From positions 1 through 54,621 of the forward strand of contig JALCNW010000023.1 in assembly GCA_022649305.1 (NCBI GenBank): a DNA stretch of 54,621 nt, read 5' to 3'. Shown here in pieces: positions 23,490 to 32,719 of this stretch; position 1 is the first letter of the stretch; each line of letters starts with the position of its first letter. The DNA is from Enterobacter sp. (lineage in GTDB: Bacteria > Pseudomonadota > Gammaproteobacteria > Enterobacterales > Enterobacteriaceae). The notes under the pieces were generated by a model. It worked only from the letters and a program-made list of their open reading frames with translations, was not told the origin of the DNA and did no database searches. A program made the translations under genes and the position numbers.

Positions 23490-24835
23490 GCCAATTGCAA
23501 TTTAGCGGCCTGTTGGTGATTTGGCTTCTCAGCTCGCTGTTTATCGCGACATTGACCTGGTTTGAATTCCGCCGCGTTCGTTTTAACTTCAACGTTTTCT
23601 TCTCGTTGTTGTTTTTGCTCACCTTTTTCTTCGGCTTCCCACTGACCAGCATTTTAGTCTTCCGCTTTGACGTTGGTGTCGCGCCGCCAGAAATCCTCAT
23701 GCAGGCCTTGTTGTCAGCAACCTGTTTCTACGCGGTCTACTACGTTACCTATAAAACGCGCTTGCGGCCGGTGAATCATGCTCCGCGACGGGCGTTGTTC
23801 ACGATGAATCGGGTTGAGACGCACCTGACATGGGTGATGTTGATGATTATCGCGCTGGTCAGCGTCGGCATCTTCTTCATGCATAACGGCTTTCTGCTGT
23901 TTAAGCTCCAGTCGTATAGCCAGATTTTCTCGGCGGAAGTTTCAGGCGTTGCGCTCAAGCGTTTCTTTTACTTCTTCATCCCGGCAATGCTGGTGGTCTA
24001 TTTCCTGCGACAGGACAGCAAGGCGTGGCTCTTTTTCCTGGTGAGCACCGTAGCATTTGGTTTGCTGACCTACATGATTGTTGGCGGTACGCGCGCCAAT
24101 ATCATTATCGCCTTCGCTATCTTCCTGTTTATTGGCATTATTCGCGGATGGATCTCGTTGTGGATGTTAGTCGCGGCGGGGGTGTTCGGTATTGTGGGGA
24201 TGTTCTGGCTGGCCCTAAAACGCTATGGGCTTAACGTTGCGGGTGACGAAGCCTTTTACACCTTCTTGTACCTTACGCGCGATACCTTCTCACCGTGGGA
24301 AAACCTGGCCCTGCTGCTGCAAAACTACGATAAAATTGATTTTCAGGGGCTGGCGCCAATTGTGCGTGATTTCTACGTATTCATCCCCACCTGGCTGTGG
24401 CCGGACAGGCCTGGCGTTGTTCTGAATACGGCAAACTACTTTACGTGGGAAGTGCTCAACAACCACTCGGGGCTTGCGATTTCCCCGACGTTAATCGGTT
24501 CGCTGGTCGTCATGGGTGGGGTCTGGTTTATTCTGCCTGGTGCGGTAGCGGTTGGGCTTATCATCAAATGGTTTGACTGGCTATACGTGCGGGGCAACGA
24601 AGAGACGAATCGCTATAAGGCAGCCATTTTGCACAGTTTCTGTTTCGGTGCCATTTTCAATATGATCGTGCTGGCACGCGAAGGACTGGATTCGTTCGTT
24701 TCACGCGTTGTGTTCTTTATGGTGGTTTTCGGCATCTGCCTGTTACTGGCGAAGCTGTTGTACTGGCTATTTGAAGCCGCAGGGCTTATCCGCAAACGTG
24801 AACCTCGGCCCATCAGGACGCTTTCTCAAGTCTGA
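23486..24835 (+). CDS. wzyE: ECA polymerase
   Basis: WzyE polymerises flipped lipid III units into the ECA chain in the periplasm. The 449-residue protein is highly hydrophobic with about 11-12 membrane segments and large periplasmic loops. The conserved [36 protein letters not shown] and [10 protein letters not shown] regions match the WzyE family. I start at the ATG overlapping the wecF stop (ATGA), which gives [10 protein letters not shown]. An upstream in-frame start at 23447 lies inside wecF and is not family-like. The C terminus ([11 protein letters not shown]) differs from the E. coli tail. Confidence 0.95.
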   Translation: MSQLQFSGLLVIWLLSSLFIATLTWFEFRRVRFNFNVFFSLLFLLTFFFGFPLTSILVFRFDVGVAPPEILMQALLSATCFYAVYYVTYKTRLRPVNHAPRRALFTMNRVETHLTWVMLMIIALVSVGIFFMHNGFLLFKLQSYSQIFSAEVSGVALKRFFYFFIPAMLVVYFLRQDSKAWLFFLVSTVAFGLLTYMIVGGTRANIIIAFAIFLFIGIIRGWISLWMLVAAGVFGIVGMFWLALKRYGLNVAGDEAFYTFLYLTRDTFSPWENLALLLQNYDKIDFQGLAPIVRDFYVFIPTWLWPDRPGVVLNTANYFTWEVLNNHSGLAISPTLIGSLVVMGGVWFILPGAVAVGLIIKWFDWLYVRGNEETNRYKAAILHSFCFGAIFNMIVLAREGLDSFVSRVVFFMVVFGICLLLAKLLYWLFEAAGLIRKREPRPIRTLSQV

Positions 24836-24847
24836 GTAAGGATAATC

Positions 24848-25588
24848 ATGACTGACAATACCTCCGCGCCAGTCTATGCACTGCGCGGCCTCAAGCTTAT
24901 CGGCTGGCGCGACATGCAGCATGCGCTGGACTACCTGTGCGCCGATGGCAAAATCAAATCCGGTACCTTGGTTGCTATCAACGCAGAAAAGATGCTGGCG
25001 ATAGAAGATAACGCGGAAGTTAAAGGCCTGATCGAGGCGGCAGAGTTCAAATATGCCGACGGCATCAGTGTGGTGCGCTCGATACGTAAGAAATTCCCTC
25101 AGGCACGCGTTTCGCGCGTGGCAGGCGCGGATCTGTGGGAAGCGTTAATGGCGCGAGCCGGAGCAGAAAATACGCCAGTTTTTCTTATCGGTGGCAAGCC
25201 AGGCGTGCTCTCACAAACGGAGCAGAAACTGCGTGCGCAGTGGAATGTTAATATTGTGGGCAGTCAGGATGGGTATTTTAAGCCGGAAGACCGTCAGGCC
25301 CTTTTTGAACGCGTCCGCGATAGCGGGGCGAAGATTGTGACCGTCGCGATGGGATCGCCGCGCCAGGAGATCCTGATGCGTGACTGCCGGCAGGTTTGTC
25401 CTGATGCACTCTATATGGGGGTTGGCGGTACCTACGATGTCTTTACTGGCCACGTTAAGCGCGCACCTAAAGTGTGGCAAAATTTAGGGCTAGAGTGGCT
25501 CTATCGCCTCTTATCTCAGCCTACCCGCATCACACGACAGATTAAGCTCCTGCGTTACCTCGGCTGGCACTACACCGGGAAAATGTAA
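24848..25588 (+). CDS. wecG: UDP-ManNAcA transferase (lipid II synthesis)
   Basis: WecG (RffM) adds ManNAcA to undecaprenyl-PP-GlcNAc, making lipid II. It is a WecG/TagA/CpsF (GT26) protein of 246 residues. Characteristic stretches are [12 protein letters not shown] near 43-54, [35 protein letters not shown], and [12 protein letters not shown] with [17 protein letters not shown]. The basic and aromatic C terminus ([11 protein letters not shown] type) is the likely membrane-attachment region. It closes the ECA operon; yifK follows after 194 bases. Confidence 0.96.
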   Translation: MTDNTSAPVYALRGLKLIGWRDMQHALDYLCADGKIKSGTLVAINAEKMLAIEDNAEVKGLIEAAEFKYADGISVVRSIRKKFPQARVSRVAGADLWEALMARAGAENTPVFLIGGKPGVLSQTEQKLRAQWNVNIVGSQDGYFKPEDRQALFERVRDSGAKIVTVAMGSPRQEILMRDCRQVCPDALYMGVGGTYDVFTGHVKRAPKVWQNLGLEWLYRLLSQPTRITRQIKLLRYLGWHYTGKM

Positions 25589-25742
25589 TCAAAATGTAGC
25601 GCGATATGCTGTTCGCGCTGCAACTCCCCTGCAAAACCGCTGCCTTTATGTGCAATACGTTCATTTTTTTAATGCATCGTTTGCCATTTGGCACATTTTA
25701 CGAAACCATTCCTCCCCGTATTTCAGTACCCCATAAAAATAA

Positions 25743-25774
25743 CCGGCAAAAGCCGGGCAACAGCAAACACAACC
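25743..25774 (+). promoter_or_regulatory. yifK 5' UTR: hairpin and candidate GcvB sRNA target
   Basis: A hairpin, CCGGC-AAAA-GCCGG (25743-25756), is followed by AAACACAACC at 25765-25774, directly next to the GAGGA Shine-Dalgarno. The CACAAC core complements the G/U-rich R1 seed of GcvB, and yifK is a known GcvB target in Salmonella. The match is seen in sequence; regulation here is inferred. Confidence 0.55.
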
Positions 25775-25782
25775 GAGGATTT

Positions 25783-27165
25783 ATGGCAGAGAAAAAACCG
25801 GAGCTACAGCGTGGGCTGGAAGCTCGACATATCGAATTGATAGCGCTAGGCGGCACGATTGGCGTAGGCCTGTTCATGGGCTCCGCCAGCACGCTCAAAT
25901 GGGCTGGCCCGTCTGTACTGCTGGCCTATATCGTTGCCGGCCTGTTCGTCTTCTTCATCATGCGTTCGATGGGCGAAATGCTTTTCCTTGAGCCGGTTGC
26001 CGGTTCATTCGCTGTCTATGCACATCGTTATATGAGCCCGTTTTTTGGCTATCTCACGGCGTGGTCATACTGGTTTATGTGGATGGCTGTTGGGATATCG
26101 GAAATCACCGCAATAGGGGTCTACGTTCAGTTCTGGTTCCCGGACATGGTGCAATGGATACCCGCGTTGATTGCGGTGGGGCTAGTCGCTCTCGCTAATC
26201 TCGCGGCCGTGCGCCTGTACGGTGAAATTGAGTTCTGGTTTGCCATGATTAAAGTCACCACCATCATTGTGATGATAGTGGTGGGCCTGGGCGTGATTTT
26301 CTTTGGCTTTGGCAACGGCGGACAGGCGATTGGCTTTGGTAATCTAACCGACCATGGCGGCTTCTTTGCGGGCGGCTGGAAGGGCTTCCTGACGGCGCTC
26401 TGTATCGTTGTCGCGTCCTATCAGGGCGTTGAGCTTATCGGCATTACTGCCGGTGAAGCGAAAAACCCGCAGGTTACGCTGCGTAGCGCGGTGGGCAAAG
26501 TGCTGTGGCGCATCCTGATTTTCTATGTGGGCGCGATTTTCGTCATCGTGACTATTTTCCCGTGGAATCAGATTGGCACCACCGGCAGCCCGTTTGTGCT
26601 GACGTTCGCCAAAATCGGTATTACCGCAGCAGCAGGTATTATTAACTTCGTGGTACTGACGGCGGCGCTTTCCGGCTGTAACAGCGGGATGTATAGCTGC
26701 GGGCGCATGCTTTATGCACTGGCTAATAACCGTCAACTTCCGGCGGTGGTTGGGAAAGTCTCCCGCGTAGGCGTGCCGGTTGTGGGTGTGGCGATTTCCA
26801 TTGCTATTCTGCTGATTGGATCGTGCCTGAACTATATTATCCCCAATCCGCAGCGTGTGTTTGTCTACGTGTATAGCGCAAGCGTACTGCCGGGTATGGT
26901 GCCGTGGTTTGTCATACTGATTAGCCAACTGCGCTTCCGACAGGCTCACAAAGAGGCGATTGCCAGCCATCCGTTCCGCTCGATTATGTTCCCTTGGGCA
27001 AACTACCTCACGATGGCGTTCCTGGTTTGCGTTTTAATCGGGATGTACTTTAACGAAGACACCCGCATGTCGCTGTTTGTCGGGATGATCTTTATGGCCG
27101 CCGTCAGTGTGGGATACAAACTCTTTGGTCTCAGCGGCCGGGCGGAAAGCCAGAAAGTGGAGTAA
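25783..27165 (+). CDS. yifK: Amino acid permease (YifK, threonine/serine type)
   Basis: YifK is an inner-membrane amino acid transporter of the APC superfamily (AAT subfamily), reported as a threonine/serine permease. The 460 residues have about 12 transmembrane helices. The N-terminal [24 protein letters not shown] carries the family signature GGTIGVGLF, and [17 protein letters not shown] and [17 protein letters not shown] are further conserved blocks. The ATG at 25783 has GAGGA 4 bases upstream. The frame stays open upstream to 25606, but that extension lies in the regulatory leader and is not conserved. A Lrp- or GcvB-type control is likely. Confidence 0.94.
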   Translation: MAEKKPELQRGLEARHIELIALGGTIGVGLFMGSASTLKWAGPSVLLAYIVAGLFVFFIMRSMGEMLFLEPVAGSFAVYAHRYMSPFFGYLTAWSYWFMWMAVGISEITAIGVYVQFWFPDMVQWIPALIAVGLVALANLAAVRLYGEIEFWFAMIKVTTIIVMIVVGLGVIFFGFGNGGQAIGFGNLTDHGGFFAGGWKGFLTALCIVVASYQGVELIGITAGEAKNPQVTLRSAVGKVLWRILIFYVGAIFVIVTIFPWNQIGTTGSPFVLTFAKIGITAAAGIINFVVLTAALSGCNSGMYSCGRMLYALANNRQLPAVVGKVSRVGVPVVGVAISIAILLIGSCLNYIIPNPQRVFVYVYSASVLPGMVPWFVILISQLRFRQAHKEAIASHPFRSIMFPWANYLTMAFLVCVLIGMYFNEDTRMSLFVGMIFMAAVSVGYKLFGLSGRAESQKVE

Positions 27166-27220
27166 TTAGCGACAAAGTGCGCAAAGCATAACCAAACGCG
27201 CATTTATTTTGAAAAAGCAC

Positions 27221-27249
27221 TAGACAGCAGACCGAGACCTCCGTAATAT
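27221..27249 (+). promoter_or_regulatory. Promoter of the argX-hisR-leuT-proM tRNA operon
   Basis: -35 TAGACA (27221-27226), 17-base spacer, -10 TAATAT (27244-27249), followed by a GC-rich discriminator (CCAGCCCCGC) typical of stringently controlled stable RNA promoters. It lies 21 bases before the first tRNA. Confidence 0.75.
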
Positions 27250-27270
27250 CCAGCCCCGCAACGGCGCTAA

Positions 27271-27347
<77 letters not shown>

Positions 27348-27412
27348 TTTACCCGGTGCTAGAGCTGCGGTGGTCTGTTAAGTAGACAGAACCGCGTGAA
27401 AGAATAAGTTGT

Positions 27413-27489
27413 GGTGGCTATAGCTCAGTTGGTAGAGCCCTGGATTGTGATTCCAGTTGTCGTGGGTTCGAGTCCCATTAGCCACCCCA
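27413..27489 (+). tRNA. hisR: tRNA-His (anticodon GTG)
   Basis: A 77-base tRNA including the G-1 extra 5' base characteristic of tRNA-His, with encoded CCA. The anticodon loop is TTGTGAT with GTG. The T loop reads GGGTTCGAGTCCC. Confidence 0.97.
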
Positions 27490-27510
27490 TTATTAAATAA
27501 GTTGTGATAC

Positions 27511-27597
27511 GCGACGGTGGCGGAATTGGTAGACGCGCTAGCTTCAGGTGTTAGTGTCTTAACGGACGTGGGGGTTCAAGTCCCCCCCCTCGCACCA
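27511..27597 (+). tRNA. leuT: tRNA-Leu (anticodon CAG)
   Basis: An 87-base class II tRNA with a long variable arm (GTGTC..GGAC type), anticodon CAG in the loop TTCAGGT, and encoded CCA. Position 5 (C) opposes position 68 (C) in the acceptor stem, GCGACGG against CCCTCGC, an unpaired position that is also non-Watson-Crick (A-C) in E. coli leuT as I remember it. Confidence 0.96.
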
Positions 27598-27639
27598 CGA
27601 CTTAAAGCATTAAACTAAAAAGTTAAAAAAGCAGTATAT

Positions 27640-27716
27640 CGGCGAGTAGCGCAGCTTGGTAGCGCAACTGGTTTGGGACCAGTGGGTCGGAGGTTCGAAT
27701 CCTCTCTCGCCGACCA
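27640..27716 (+). tRNA. proM: tRNA-Pro (anticodon TGG)
   Basis: A 77-base cloverleaf: acceptor CGGCGAG with CTCGCCG, anticodon TGG in the loop TTTGGGA, T loop GGTTCGAATCC, encoded CCA. It is the last tRNA of the operon, followed at once by a terminator. Confidence 0.97.
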
Positions 27717-27722
27717 ATTTTG

Positions 27723-27746
27723 AACCCCGCTTCGGCGGGGTTTTTT
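27723..27746 (+). terminator. Terminator of the tRNA operon
   Basis: The stem AACCCCGC / GCGGGGTT with the stable TTCG tetraloop is followed by a T-run, six bases after proM. Confidence 0.93.
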
Positions 27747-27769
27747 GTTTTCTACCGTTTCAACTCCTC

Positions 27770-27882
27770 TGTCGCTATTTCCAGACATAAAACTCTCCCT
27801 TTGTCGTCATTTGATGACACTTAATATACTGATTTTCATTGGTTTTTTATTTTCATTCTATAGTTGTCTCTTTCAGGCGACA
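27770..27882. promoter_or_regulatory. Three GlrR (QseF)-type activator sites upstream of glmZ
   Basis: Three copies of TGTC-N10-GACA are present: 27770-27787, 27802-27819 and 27865-27882, each exact in both half-sites. This is the published recognition motif of the sigma54 activator GlrR, seen upstream of glmY and, in some enterobacteria, glmZ. Spacing of 130-250 bases from the glmZ start fits DNA-looping activation. The AT-rich stretch between sites and promoter could hold an IHF site, which I cannot confirm by eye. Confidence 0.85.
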
Positions 27883-27988
27883 CTCGAGCCTTTCATGATG
27901 CTTAATTCTGCGCACTGGAAGCGTCTTTACGGGAAAAAAACGTTTAATCTTAAAATGTTGCGTTATGTAAAAGTTCTACGTGTAACGT

Positions 27989-28011
27989 TGGCACGTTACA
28001 TGCAATAATAT
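27989..28011 (+). promoter_or_regulatory. glmZ promoter: overlapping sigma54 and sigma70 elements
   Basis: TGGCAC (from 27989) and ATGC (28001-28003 region) place GG at 27990-27991 and GC at 28002-28003 with exactly ten bases between, the invariant sigma54 spacing, 12-13 bases before the RNA start. A sigma70 -10 hexamer, TAATAT, overlaps at 28006-28011. Dual promoters sharing one start are known for glmY/glmZ in enterobacteria. Confidence 0.8.
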
Positions 28012-28015
28012 CCGT

Positions 28016-28217
28016 GTAGATGCTCATTCCACCTCTTATGTTCGCCTTCGGGCCTCATAAACTCGGGAATGACGCAGAGCCAATTAAGGTGCTTATCGTC
28101 CACTGAAAGATGTCGCTTCGGCCTCATCAAACACCATGGGCATTACGTTGAGTGAAGCACCGCTATGTTGTCAAACAGACCTGTTTAACGCCTGCTTTTT
28201 TAAGCAGGCGTTTTTTT
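28016..28217 (+). ncRNA. glmZ: Small RNA GlmZ
   Basis: GlmZ base-pairs with glmS mRNA, with Hfq, and activates glucosamine-6-phosphate synthase translation. RapZ and RNase E inactivate it, and GlmY protects it. The sequence matches E. coli GlmZ as I remember it: 5' GTAGATGCTCATTCC, then TTATGTTCGCCT and CATAAACTC, GAATGACGCAGAGCC, GTGCTTATCGTCCACTGA, and GTTGAGTGAAGCACC. The last lies in the glmS-pairing/processing region near 28147-28162. The length is about 202 bases, against 207 in E. coli. It lies immediately upstream of hemY in its usual place, on the opposite strand. It ends at a perfect intrinsic terminator. Confidence 0.93.
28187..28217 (+). terminator. Intrinsic terminator of glmZ
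   Basis: An 11-bp stem, AACGCCTGCTT / AAGCAGGCGTT, with a T4 loop is followed by seven T residues in total at 28211-28217. Confidence 0.93.
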
Positions 28218-28240
28218 ATGGTCAAAAAGGGGAGTGGCTG

Positions 28241-28266
28241 GCCCGGTAAGCAACGCGTCACCGGGC
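28241..28266. repeat. REP-like palindrome between glmZ and hemY
   Basis: GCCCGGT / ACCGGGC inverted repeat separated by 12 bases, in the gap between the 3' ends of glmZ and hemY. Shape and base use resemble enterobacterial REP units. Confidence 0.5.
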
Positions 28267-28284
28267 AGCAGGTCGTGCAGGTGA

Positions 28285-29481
28285 TTACTGAGAAGGATTG
28301 TTCTGTAGCGTTAGCAGCAGCCCATCGCGACGCATCGCGGCGGCCTCTTCTGGCTTGTGCTGCTTATCCAGCGTATCGGCAAGCCATGCATAGTCAAACG
28401 CGTCAGGGCGCTGTTTCAGCGCGGCGCGGAAGGCGAGACTCGCTTCCTGCCATTCACCGTGTTTCATCAGCGACTGACCCAGCGTGCTCCAAAGCAGCGG
28501 ACGATCGCCCACGTTTTTGATTTGCTGGCGGAGCATTTTTTCCATTTGCTCCGGGTTATTCGTTTTGAGGCGTGGAATCATCATTACCAGGCGGTCATCG
28601 TACTGACGCTTCAGTCCATCAAGAATAATCTCCTGCGCGGTGTCATGATCGTCACATTCGATAAGATGCTCTGCCATGGCAACCTGCAGTGGAACTTGCT
28701 GACGCGTTTTACGGCTTTGATTCTTCCACCAGGCTTTCAATCCATCGCTGCCCAGATCGGCACGCGCCTGGTCCATCAGGCCAATCCACGCCTGCCTTTG
28801 AAGCGCATCGCGATGCTCATCGTCGCCAACGTCTGCTTTCGCCATAGACGGGATGATATCGAGCAGCGATCCCCAGGCGCCGGTACGGATGTACGCCTGC
28901 TCTGCAAGACGCAGCACTTCCGGGTGGCGTGGGGTAATTTCTAACAGACGGTCAATCCCATGACGGGCGGCGTGATTTTCATTACGTGCCAGCTGCAGAC
29001 GAACCCGGGTGATCTCAACCGGGATCTGATCGTTAGATGCCAGTTCCGAGGCGCGCTCAAGATGCTGATTGGCACGTGCTTCATCACCACGTTGCTGTGC
29101 GGCCTCTGCGGCCAGTAAATAGTTAACCACCGGCTGCTCGGCGTGATCGGCATTTTTCGACATCAGCTTTTCTACCTGCTGATAGTCACCTTCTGCCAGT
29201 TTCAGCAGCGCCTGTTCGGTTTGCTTGCGCGCGCGGCGGCGTTTACGTCCAACGAACCAGCTACGGGTATGCGCGCCCGTGCGGAAAATACGGCGCAGGA
29301 TCCACTCCACGACAAACAGCACGACCAGCGCGAGGATCAAGATGATCACCAGGCCCGTGACGCTGGTTTCAATGTTGTAATTGTCAGTCTGGATTAAGAC
29401 GTACCCCTGATGCCCTGCCAGCATGGGACCCAGTACGATCCCCGCGATCAACAATAAAAAGAGTAATAAGACTTTTAACAT
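28285..29481 (-). CDS. hemY: HemY, inner-membrane TPR protein of the hem operon
   Basis: HemY is the fourth gene of hemCDXY. It is an inner-membrane protein with two N-terminal hydrophobic segments (about residues 1-22 and 40-62) followed by a periplasmic or cytoplasmic helical region with tetratricopeptide-like repeats. Its biochemical role in tetrapyrrole synthesis is not settled, and it is not the protoporphyrinogen oxidase of the same name in Bacillus. The 398 residues equal E. coli HemY. LLLAEAAQQRGDEARANQHLERA and LGQSLMKHGEWQEASLAFRAALKQRP are typical TPR helices. It starts two bases after the hemX stop. Confidence 0.93.
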   Translation of the reverse strand: MLKVLLLFLLLIAGIVLGPMLAGHQGYVLIQTDNYNIETSVTGLVIILILALVVLFVVEWILRRIFRTGAHTRSWFVGRKRRRARKQTEQALLKLAEGDYQQVEKLMSKNADHAEQPVVNYLLAAEAAQQRGDEARANQHLERASELASNDQIPVEITRVRLQLARNENHAARHGIDRLLEITPRHPEVLRLAEQAYIRTGAWGSLLDIIPSMAKADVGDDEHRDALQRQAWIGLMDQARADLGSDGLKAWWKNQSRKTRQQVPLQVAMAEHLIECDDHDTAQEIILDGLKRQYDDRLVMMIPRLKTNNPEQMEKMLRQQIKNVGDRPLLWSTLGQSLMKHGEWQEASLAFRAALKQRPDAFDYAWLADTLDKQHKPEEAAAMRRDGLLLTLQNNPSQ

Positions 29482-29483
29482 GA

Positions 29484-30671
29484 TTACTCTCCTTGAGTGG
29501 CGCTTTCAGGCGCTGGCGCAGGGGCGGCTGCATCTGGTTCCGCCGCCACGCCAGGCTGCGCCAGCAGGTTACGGACGCGCGTTTGCATGAGCTTTTCCAG
29601 AATCGGCTGGCTTTCCAGCGTGTCAGGCACATCCATGGTGATGTTCTGCTGACTGAGCTTGTCGATGTCATCAAGGAATGCCGTTGTGGTGGCGTCACTC
29701 GTATCGTAGTAAGCGCGTACCCACGTCGAAACACTATCCAGTGCCTGCTTATACGTCTCTTCCTGATGGCGTGGAACGGCCTGCGCCGCGACCAGCAGTC
29801 GGGAGCGAATATTTTCGCGCAGATAGATATCTTGATTCGGCGCTAACAGCGGTACCGCAGTTTCATCGCGACGGCGAACGGTGATGAAACTGTCCATAAA
29901 GCTCTGCCAGCTTTTTTGCAGGTTGATGCGCCATTCATTCAGCGAACTGGATAGCTCGGTGCCGTCGGAGTCCATCGGGGAATCGTCGTCGTTATTATCG
30001 GCCAGACGCAGATTATCAATCTGGTTTGACAGCTGATTCACTTTGAGGATGATGCCGTCATAATCCACCTGAGAAACGGCTCCCAGGCTCGCAATATCTT
30101 GCGTGATGGCACGACGCGCGCTAATCAGGCTTGGGTCGTTCATATCTGCCAGGCTGGCATCTGCGCTTTTCAGCAGCGCAGCGGCAGTGGTCACATCCTG
30201 GTCGCTCCACAGCTTACGCCCGGCCATTTTCACCAGGAAATCGGCCTGTGACAGCAGCCAGGTTTTTGCGTCAGTGCCAGAAATAGTAGCGACTTTTTCT
30301 TGCACTTCGCCGAGCTGTTTCGTCAGCTCTTCCTGCCGGGTATTGGCCTCGGTAAGCTGGGTCGCCTGCTGCTTAATGACGCCCTCAAACTCGGTCTTTT
30401 GCGTCTCCTGCGCTTTTTGCAGGGCGCTAATTTGATTGATCAGCGCATCGCTGGTCACAGACTGATTGGTGGCTTGTTTCTTCACCAGTCCGTACAGGCC
30501 GACACCGGCTGCGAGTGCAATAGCGATCGCGATGGCGCTTAGCGCCAGGCTCGTTTTATTGCTGCCGTTTTTTTTCTCAATTGTTTTCTCAGTCGTTTCT
30601 GACTGTGGTTTACCTTCCACAGTCTCCCTGGTTTCTTCAACCACGGCGGAGGATTTTTCTTGTTCCGTCAT
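29484..30671 (-). CDS. hemX: HemX, hem-operon membrane protein
   Basis: HemX was once annotated as uroporphyrinogen III methyltransferase, but it has none of the SAM-methyltransferase motifs, so I describe it as a membrane protein of unknown exact role linked to heme synthesis. The 395 residues begin with a low-complexity Glu/Thr/Lys-rich cytoplasmic segment. One transmembrane helix follows near residues 37-60 ([23 protein letters not shown]). A coiled-coil stretch ([19 protein letters not shown] and on to about 130) leads into a helical periplasmic domain. An Ala/Pro-rich tail closes it. It lies 20 bases after hemD. Confidence 0.9.
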   Translation of the reverse strand: MTEQEKSSAVVEETRETVEGKPQSETTEKTIEKKNGSNKTSLALSAIAIAIALAAGVGLYGLVKKQATNQSVTSDALINQISALQKAQETQKTEFEGVIKQQATQLTEANTRQEELTKQLGEVQEKVATISGTDAKTWLLSQADFLVKMAGRKLWSDQDVTTAAALLKSADASLADMNDPSLISARRAITQDIASLGAVSQVDYDGIILKVNQLSNQIDNLRLADNNDDDSPMDSDGTELSSSLNEWRINLQKSWQSFMDSFITVRRRDETAVPLLAPNQDIYLRENIRSRLLVAAQAVPRHQEETYKQALDSVSTWVRAYYDTSDATTTAFLDDIDKLSQQNITMDVPDTLESQPILEKLMQTRVRNLLAQPGVAAEPDAAAPAPAPESATQGE

Positions 30672-30691
30672 TATGGCTTCCCATTATGAGA

Positions 30692-31432
30692 TTATTGTAA
30701 TGCGCGCAGCAGCGCATCGTTGTCGGCATTCTCAGCGATCAGAATATCTTGCCAGCCCAGCTCCCGGGCCAGATTCGCCAGACGCTCGCTGACGACCAGC
30801 AGTCGGCAGCGGAGTAACCAGTTGTCACGATACCATTCCGGGACAAGCGACCAGAGCTGATGCAGCATTTCGCCACTGGTGATGACCAGTGTGTTTACGC
30901 CACGCGCCTTCCAGCGCATCGCTTCTTGCGCACCGTCATAATATTTTGCACAGCGCTGATAACATTCGCAGAAGGTGACGTCGGCACCACGGGCGGTTAA
31001 CGTTTCACCCAGCAGTTCACGACCGCCATTACCACGGAGTATGAGCGCTCGCTTGCCCGCAATAGTTTGTAATTCAGGTAATTGTAGCAAGACTTCGCTG
31101 ATTTCCCGATCTAATGGATAGCGAACGTCAATTCCGCTGACGGTATGTAATGCCAGCGCGGTGGTGCGCCCAATGGCGAAATAACGTGGCGCTATCGGCC
31201 AGGTGTGGGCGTGTTGCTGTAAATGCGCGTGGGCAAATTCCACCGCATGTTGCGATAAGGCGAAGACTAAATCACCTTCCTGCAGGGTGCTAAGATGGTC
31301 GAAGAGTGTGGGTAACTCCCGACCAGGGGAGAACTCAATTAACGGAAAGCTCCATGCCACCTGCCCCAGTGTGCGCAGACGGCTCACTAATTGTTCTCCT
31401 GCGGGAGAAGGGCGGGTGACGAGGATACTCAT
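30692..31432 (-). CDS. hemD: Uroporphyrinogen-III synthase
   Basis: HemD closes hydroxymethylbilane with inversion of ring D to give uroporphyrinogen III, the branch point to heme, siroheme and cobalamin. The 246-residue protein has the two-domain HemD fold with low sequence conservation. Recognisable parts are [15 protein letters not shown] at the N terminus, [12 protein letters not shown] near 57-68, [11 protein letters not shown] near 86-96, and [11 protein letters not shown] near 177-187. Its ATG overlaps the hemC stop by four bases (ATGA), coupling consecutive enzymes. Confidence 0.95.
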   Translation of the reverse strand: MSILVTRPSPAGEQLVSRLRTLGQVAWSFPLIEFSPGRELPTLFDHLSTLQEGDLVFALSQHAVEFAHAHLQQHAHTWPIAPRYFAIGRTTALALHTVSGIDVRYPLDREISEVLLQLPELQTIAGKRALILRGNGGRELLGETLTARGADVTFCECYQRCAKYYDGAQEAMRWKARGVNTLVITSGEMLHQLWSLVPEWYRDNWLLRCRLLVVSERLANLARELGWQDILIAENADNDALLRALQ

Positions 31433-32370
31433 GCCGGTGGTTCTCCATTGTAAACATCCGCCAGGATCTCACGTGCGCCGTTATCGAGTAACTCTTCAGC
31501 AAGCGATACACCTAGCGTTTCTGCATCTTGTGGTTGACCGCGACGTTCGCCGCGTACCATCTGTGAACCGTCCGGTGCGCCAACCAGCGCACGCAGCCAA
31601 AGCTCACCTTCAATCAATTCAGCATAGCTGCCAATAGGCACCTGACAGCCGCCCTCAAGACGCATGTTCATGGCACGTTCTGCTTTTACGCGGATGGCCG
31701 TTTCATCATGGTTGAGCGGTGCCAGCAGCGTGCGGGTACGCTCATCGTCCAGACGACATTCAATACCGACTGCACCCTGGCCTACGGCAGGCAAGGACAG
31801 TTCAGGCGGCATGGCGACACGAACGCGCGATTCAAGACCCAGGCGCTTCAGGCCAGCGACCGCCAGAATAATGGCATCGTAATCACCGTTATCGAGTTTA
31901 CCAAGGCGTGTGCCGACGTTTCCGCGCAGGGATCGAATAACCAGATCCGGGCGGCGTTCGGCCAACTGGCACTGGCGGCGTAAACTTGACGTGCCAACGA
32001 CGCTACCAACAGGTAACTCATCAAGAGAAGCAAAATGATTGGAAACAAATGCGTCGCGGGGATCCTCACGCTCGCAAATGGTCACCAAACCTAAGCCGTC
32101 AGGAAATTCAACCGGGACGTCCTTCATCGAATGAACGGCGATATCGGCGCGGTTTTCAAGCAGTGCCACTTCCAGCTCTTTGACAAACAGACCTTTACCG
32201 CCCACTTTCGCCAGCGGTGTATCCAGAATAACGTCACCGCGCGTGACCATCGGCACCAGTTCAACACATAGGTCCGAATGGCAGGCTTCGAGGCGCTGCT
32301 TAACATAGTGTGCCTGCCAGAGCGCGAGTGGGCTTTGGCGTGTGGCAATTCTCAAAACATTGTCTAACAT
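31429..32370 (-). CDS. hemC: Hydroxymethylbilane synthase (porphobilinogen deaminase)
   Basis: HemC joins four porphobilinogens into hydroxymethylbilane, using a dipyrromethane cofactor bound to a cysteine. From the ATG at 32370 the product is 313 residues, the E. coli length. [14 protein letters not shown] is at the N terminus, and HSMKDVP near residue 80-87 holds the catalytic Asp. The cofactor Cys is in [10 protein letters not shown] near 242. An in-frame start at 32385 adds five residues and is not conserved. It is the first gene of hemCDXY, divergent from cyaA. Confidence 0.97.
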   Translation of the reverse strand: MLDNVLRIATRQSPLALWQAHYVKQRLEACHSDLCVELVPMVTRGDVILDTPLAKVGGKGLFVKELEVALLENRADIAVHSMKDVPVEFPDGLGLVTICEREDPRDAFVSNHFASLDELPVGSVVGTSSLRRQCQLAERRPDLVIRSLRGNVGTRLGKLDNGDYDAIILAVAGLKRLGLESRVRVAMPPELSLPAVGQGAVGIECRLDDERTRTLLAPLNHDETAIRVKAERAMNMRLEGGCQVPIGSYAELIEGELWLRALVGAPDGSQMVRGERRGQPQDAETLGVSLAEELLDNGAREILADVYNGEPPA

Positions 32371-32400
32371 GCTTGTTACCGTCATTATCGTCCACTGTCC

Positions 32401-32430
32401 ATCCTAACATTGTTGTCTCTGGGATGTCAG
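32401..32430 (-). promoter_or_regulatory. Candidate hemCDXY promoter
   Basis: On the minus strand, CTGACA (32425-32430) and TAGGAT (32401-32406) are separated by 18 bases, 31 bases upstream of the hemC ATG. Each hexamer fits the sigma70 consensus only partly. Confidence 0.45.
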
Positions 32431-32543
32431 TTTTACGGTCAATGATGCAGTGAGGGACAAGGCGATGCATCGGTCATTCGCTGCCGTATTAAGGAATTTA
32501 CACCTGCAGAACGGTGCTACACTTTGTATGTAGTGCATCTTTC

Positions 32544-32581
32544 TTTACGGTCAACCGGCAAGGTGTTAGATTGATCACGTT
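32544..32581 (+). promoter_or_regulatory. cyaA promoter with overlapping CRP site
   Basis: -35 TTTACG (32544-32549), a 17-base spacer and -10 TAGATT (32567-32572). A CRP-like site lies across the -10 and start region at 32560-32581, with TGTTA-N6-TCACG against the consensus TGTGA-N6-TCACA. In E. coli the main cyaA promoter has the same arrangement, and CRP-cAMP represses there. The rest of the 349-base gap shows no further gene. Confidence 0.75.
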
Positions 32582-32719
32582 TTAGACCATTTTTTCGTCT
32601 GTACCACTAAAATCATAAGGGCGAAAAAAGGTAACGGTTATCCTTTTGAAATACTGCGGGCCCGCAATCTTTTGATGTATTGAACGATTGCCACGTCCGG
32701 AAACATCAGGCGATATGTC

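Noticed and set aside
25694..25712. TTGGCAC-like sigma54 element before yifK
   Set aside because: The -24 half looks right (TTTGGCAC) but no GC follows at the required spacing.
25606..25782. N-terminal extension of yifK
   Set aside because: It covers the leader hairpin and GcvB-like site; the family start with GAGGA upstream is at 25783.
27745..28008. 87-codon ORF between proM and glmZ
   Set aside because: It spans the three GlrR sites and the glmZ promoter, has no family resemblance, no good ribosome-binding site, and low-complexity composition.
28152..28520. 122-codon ORF overlapping glmZ and hemY
   Set aside because: It runs through the glmZ terminator and antisense to hemY codons; it is a shadow of these features.
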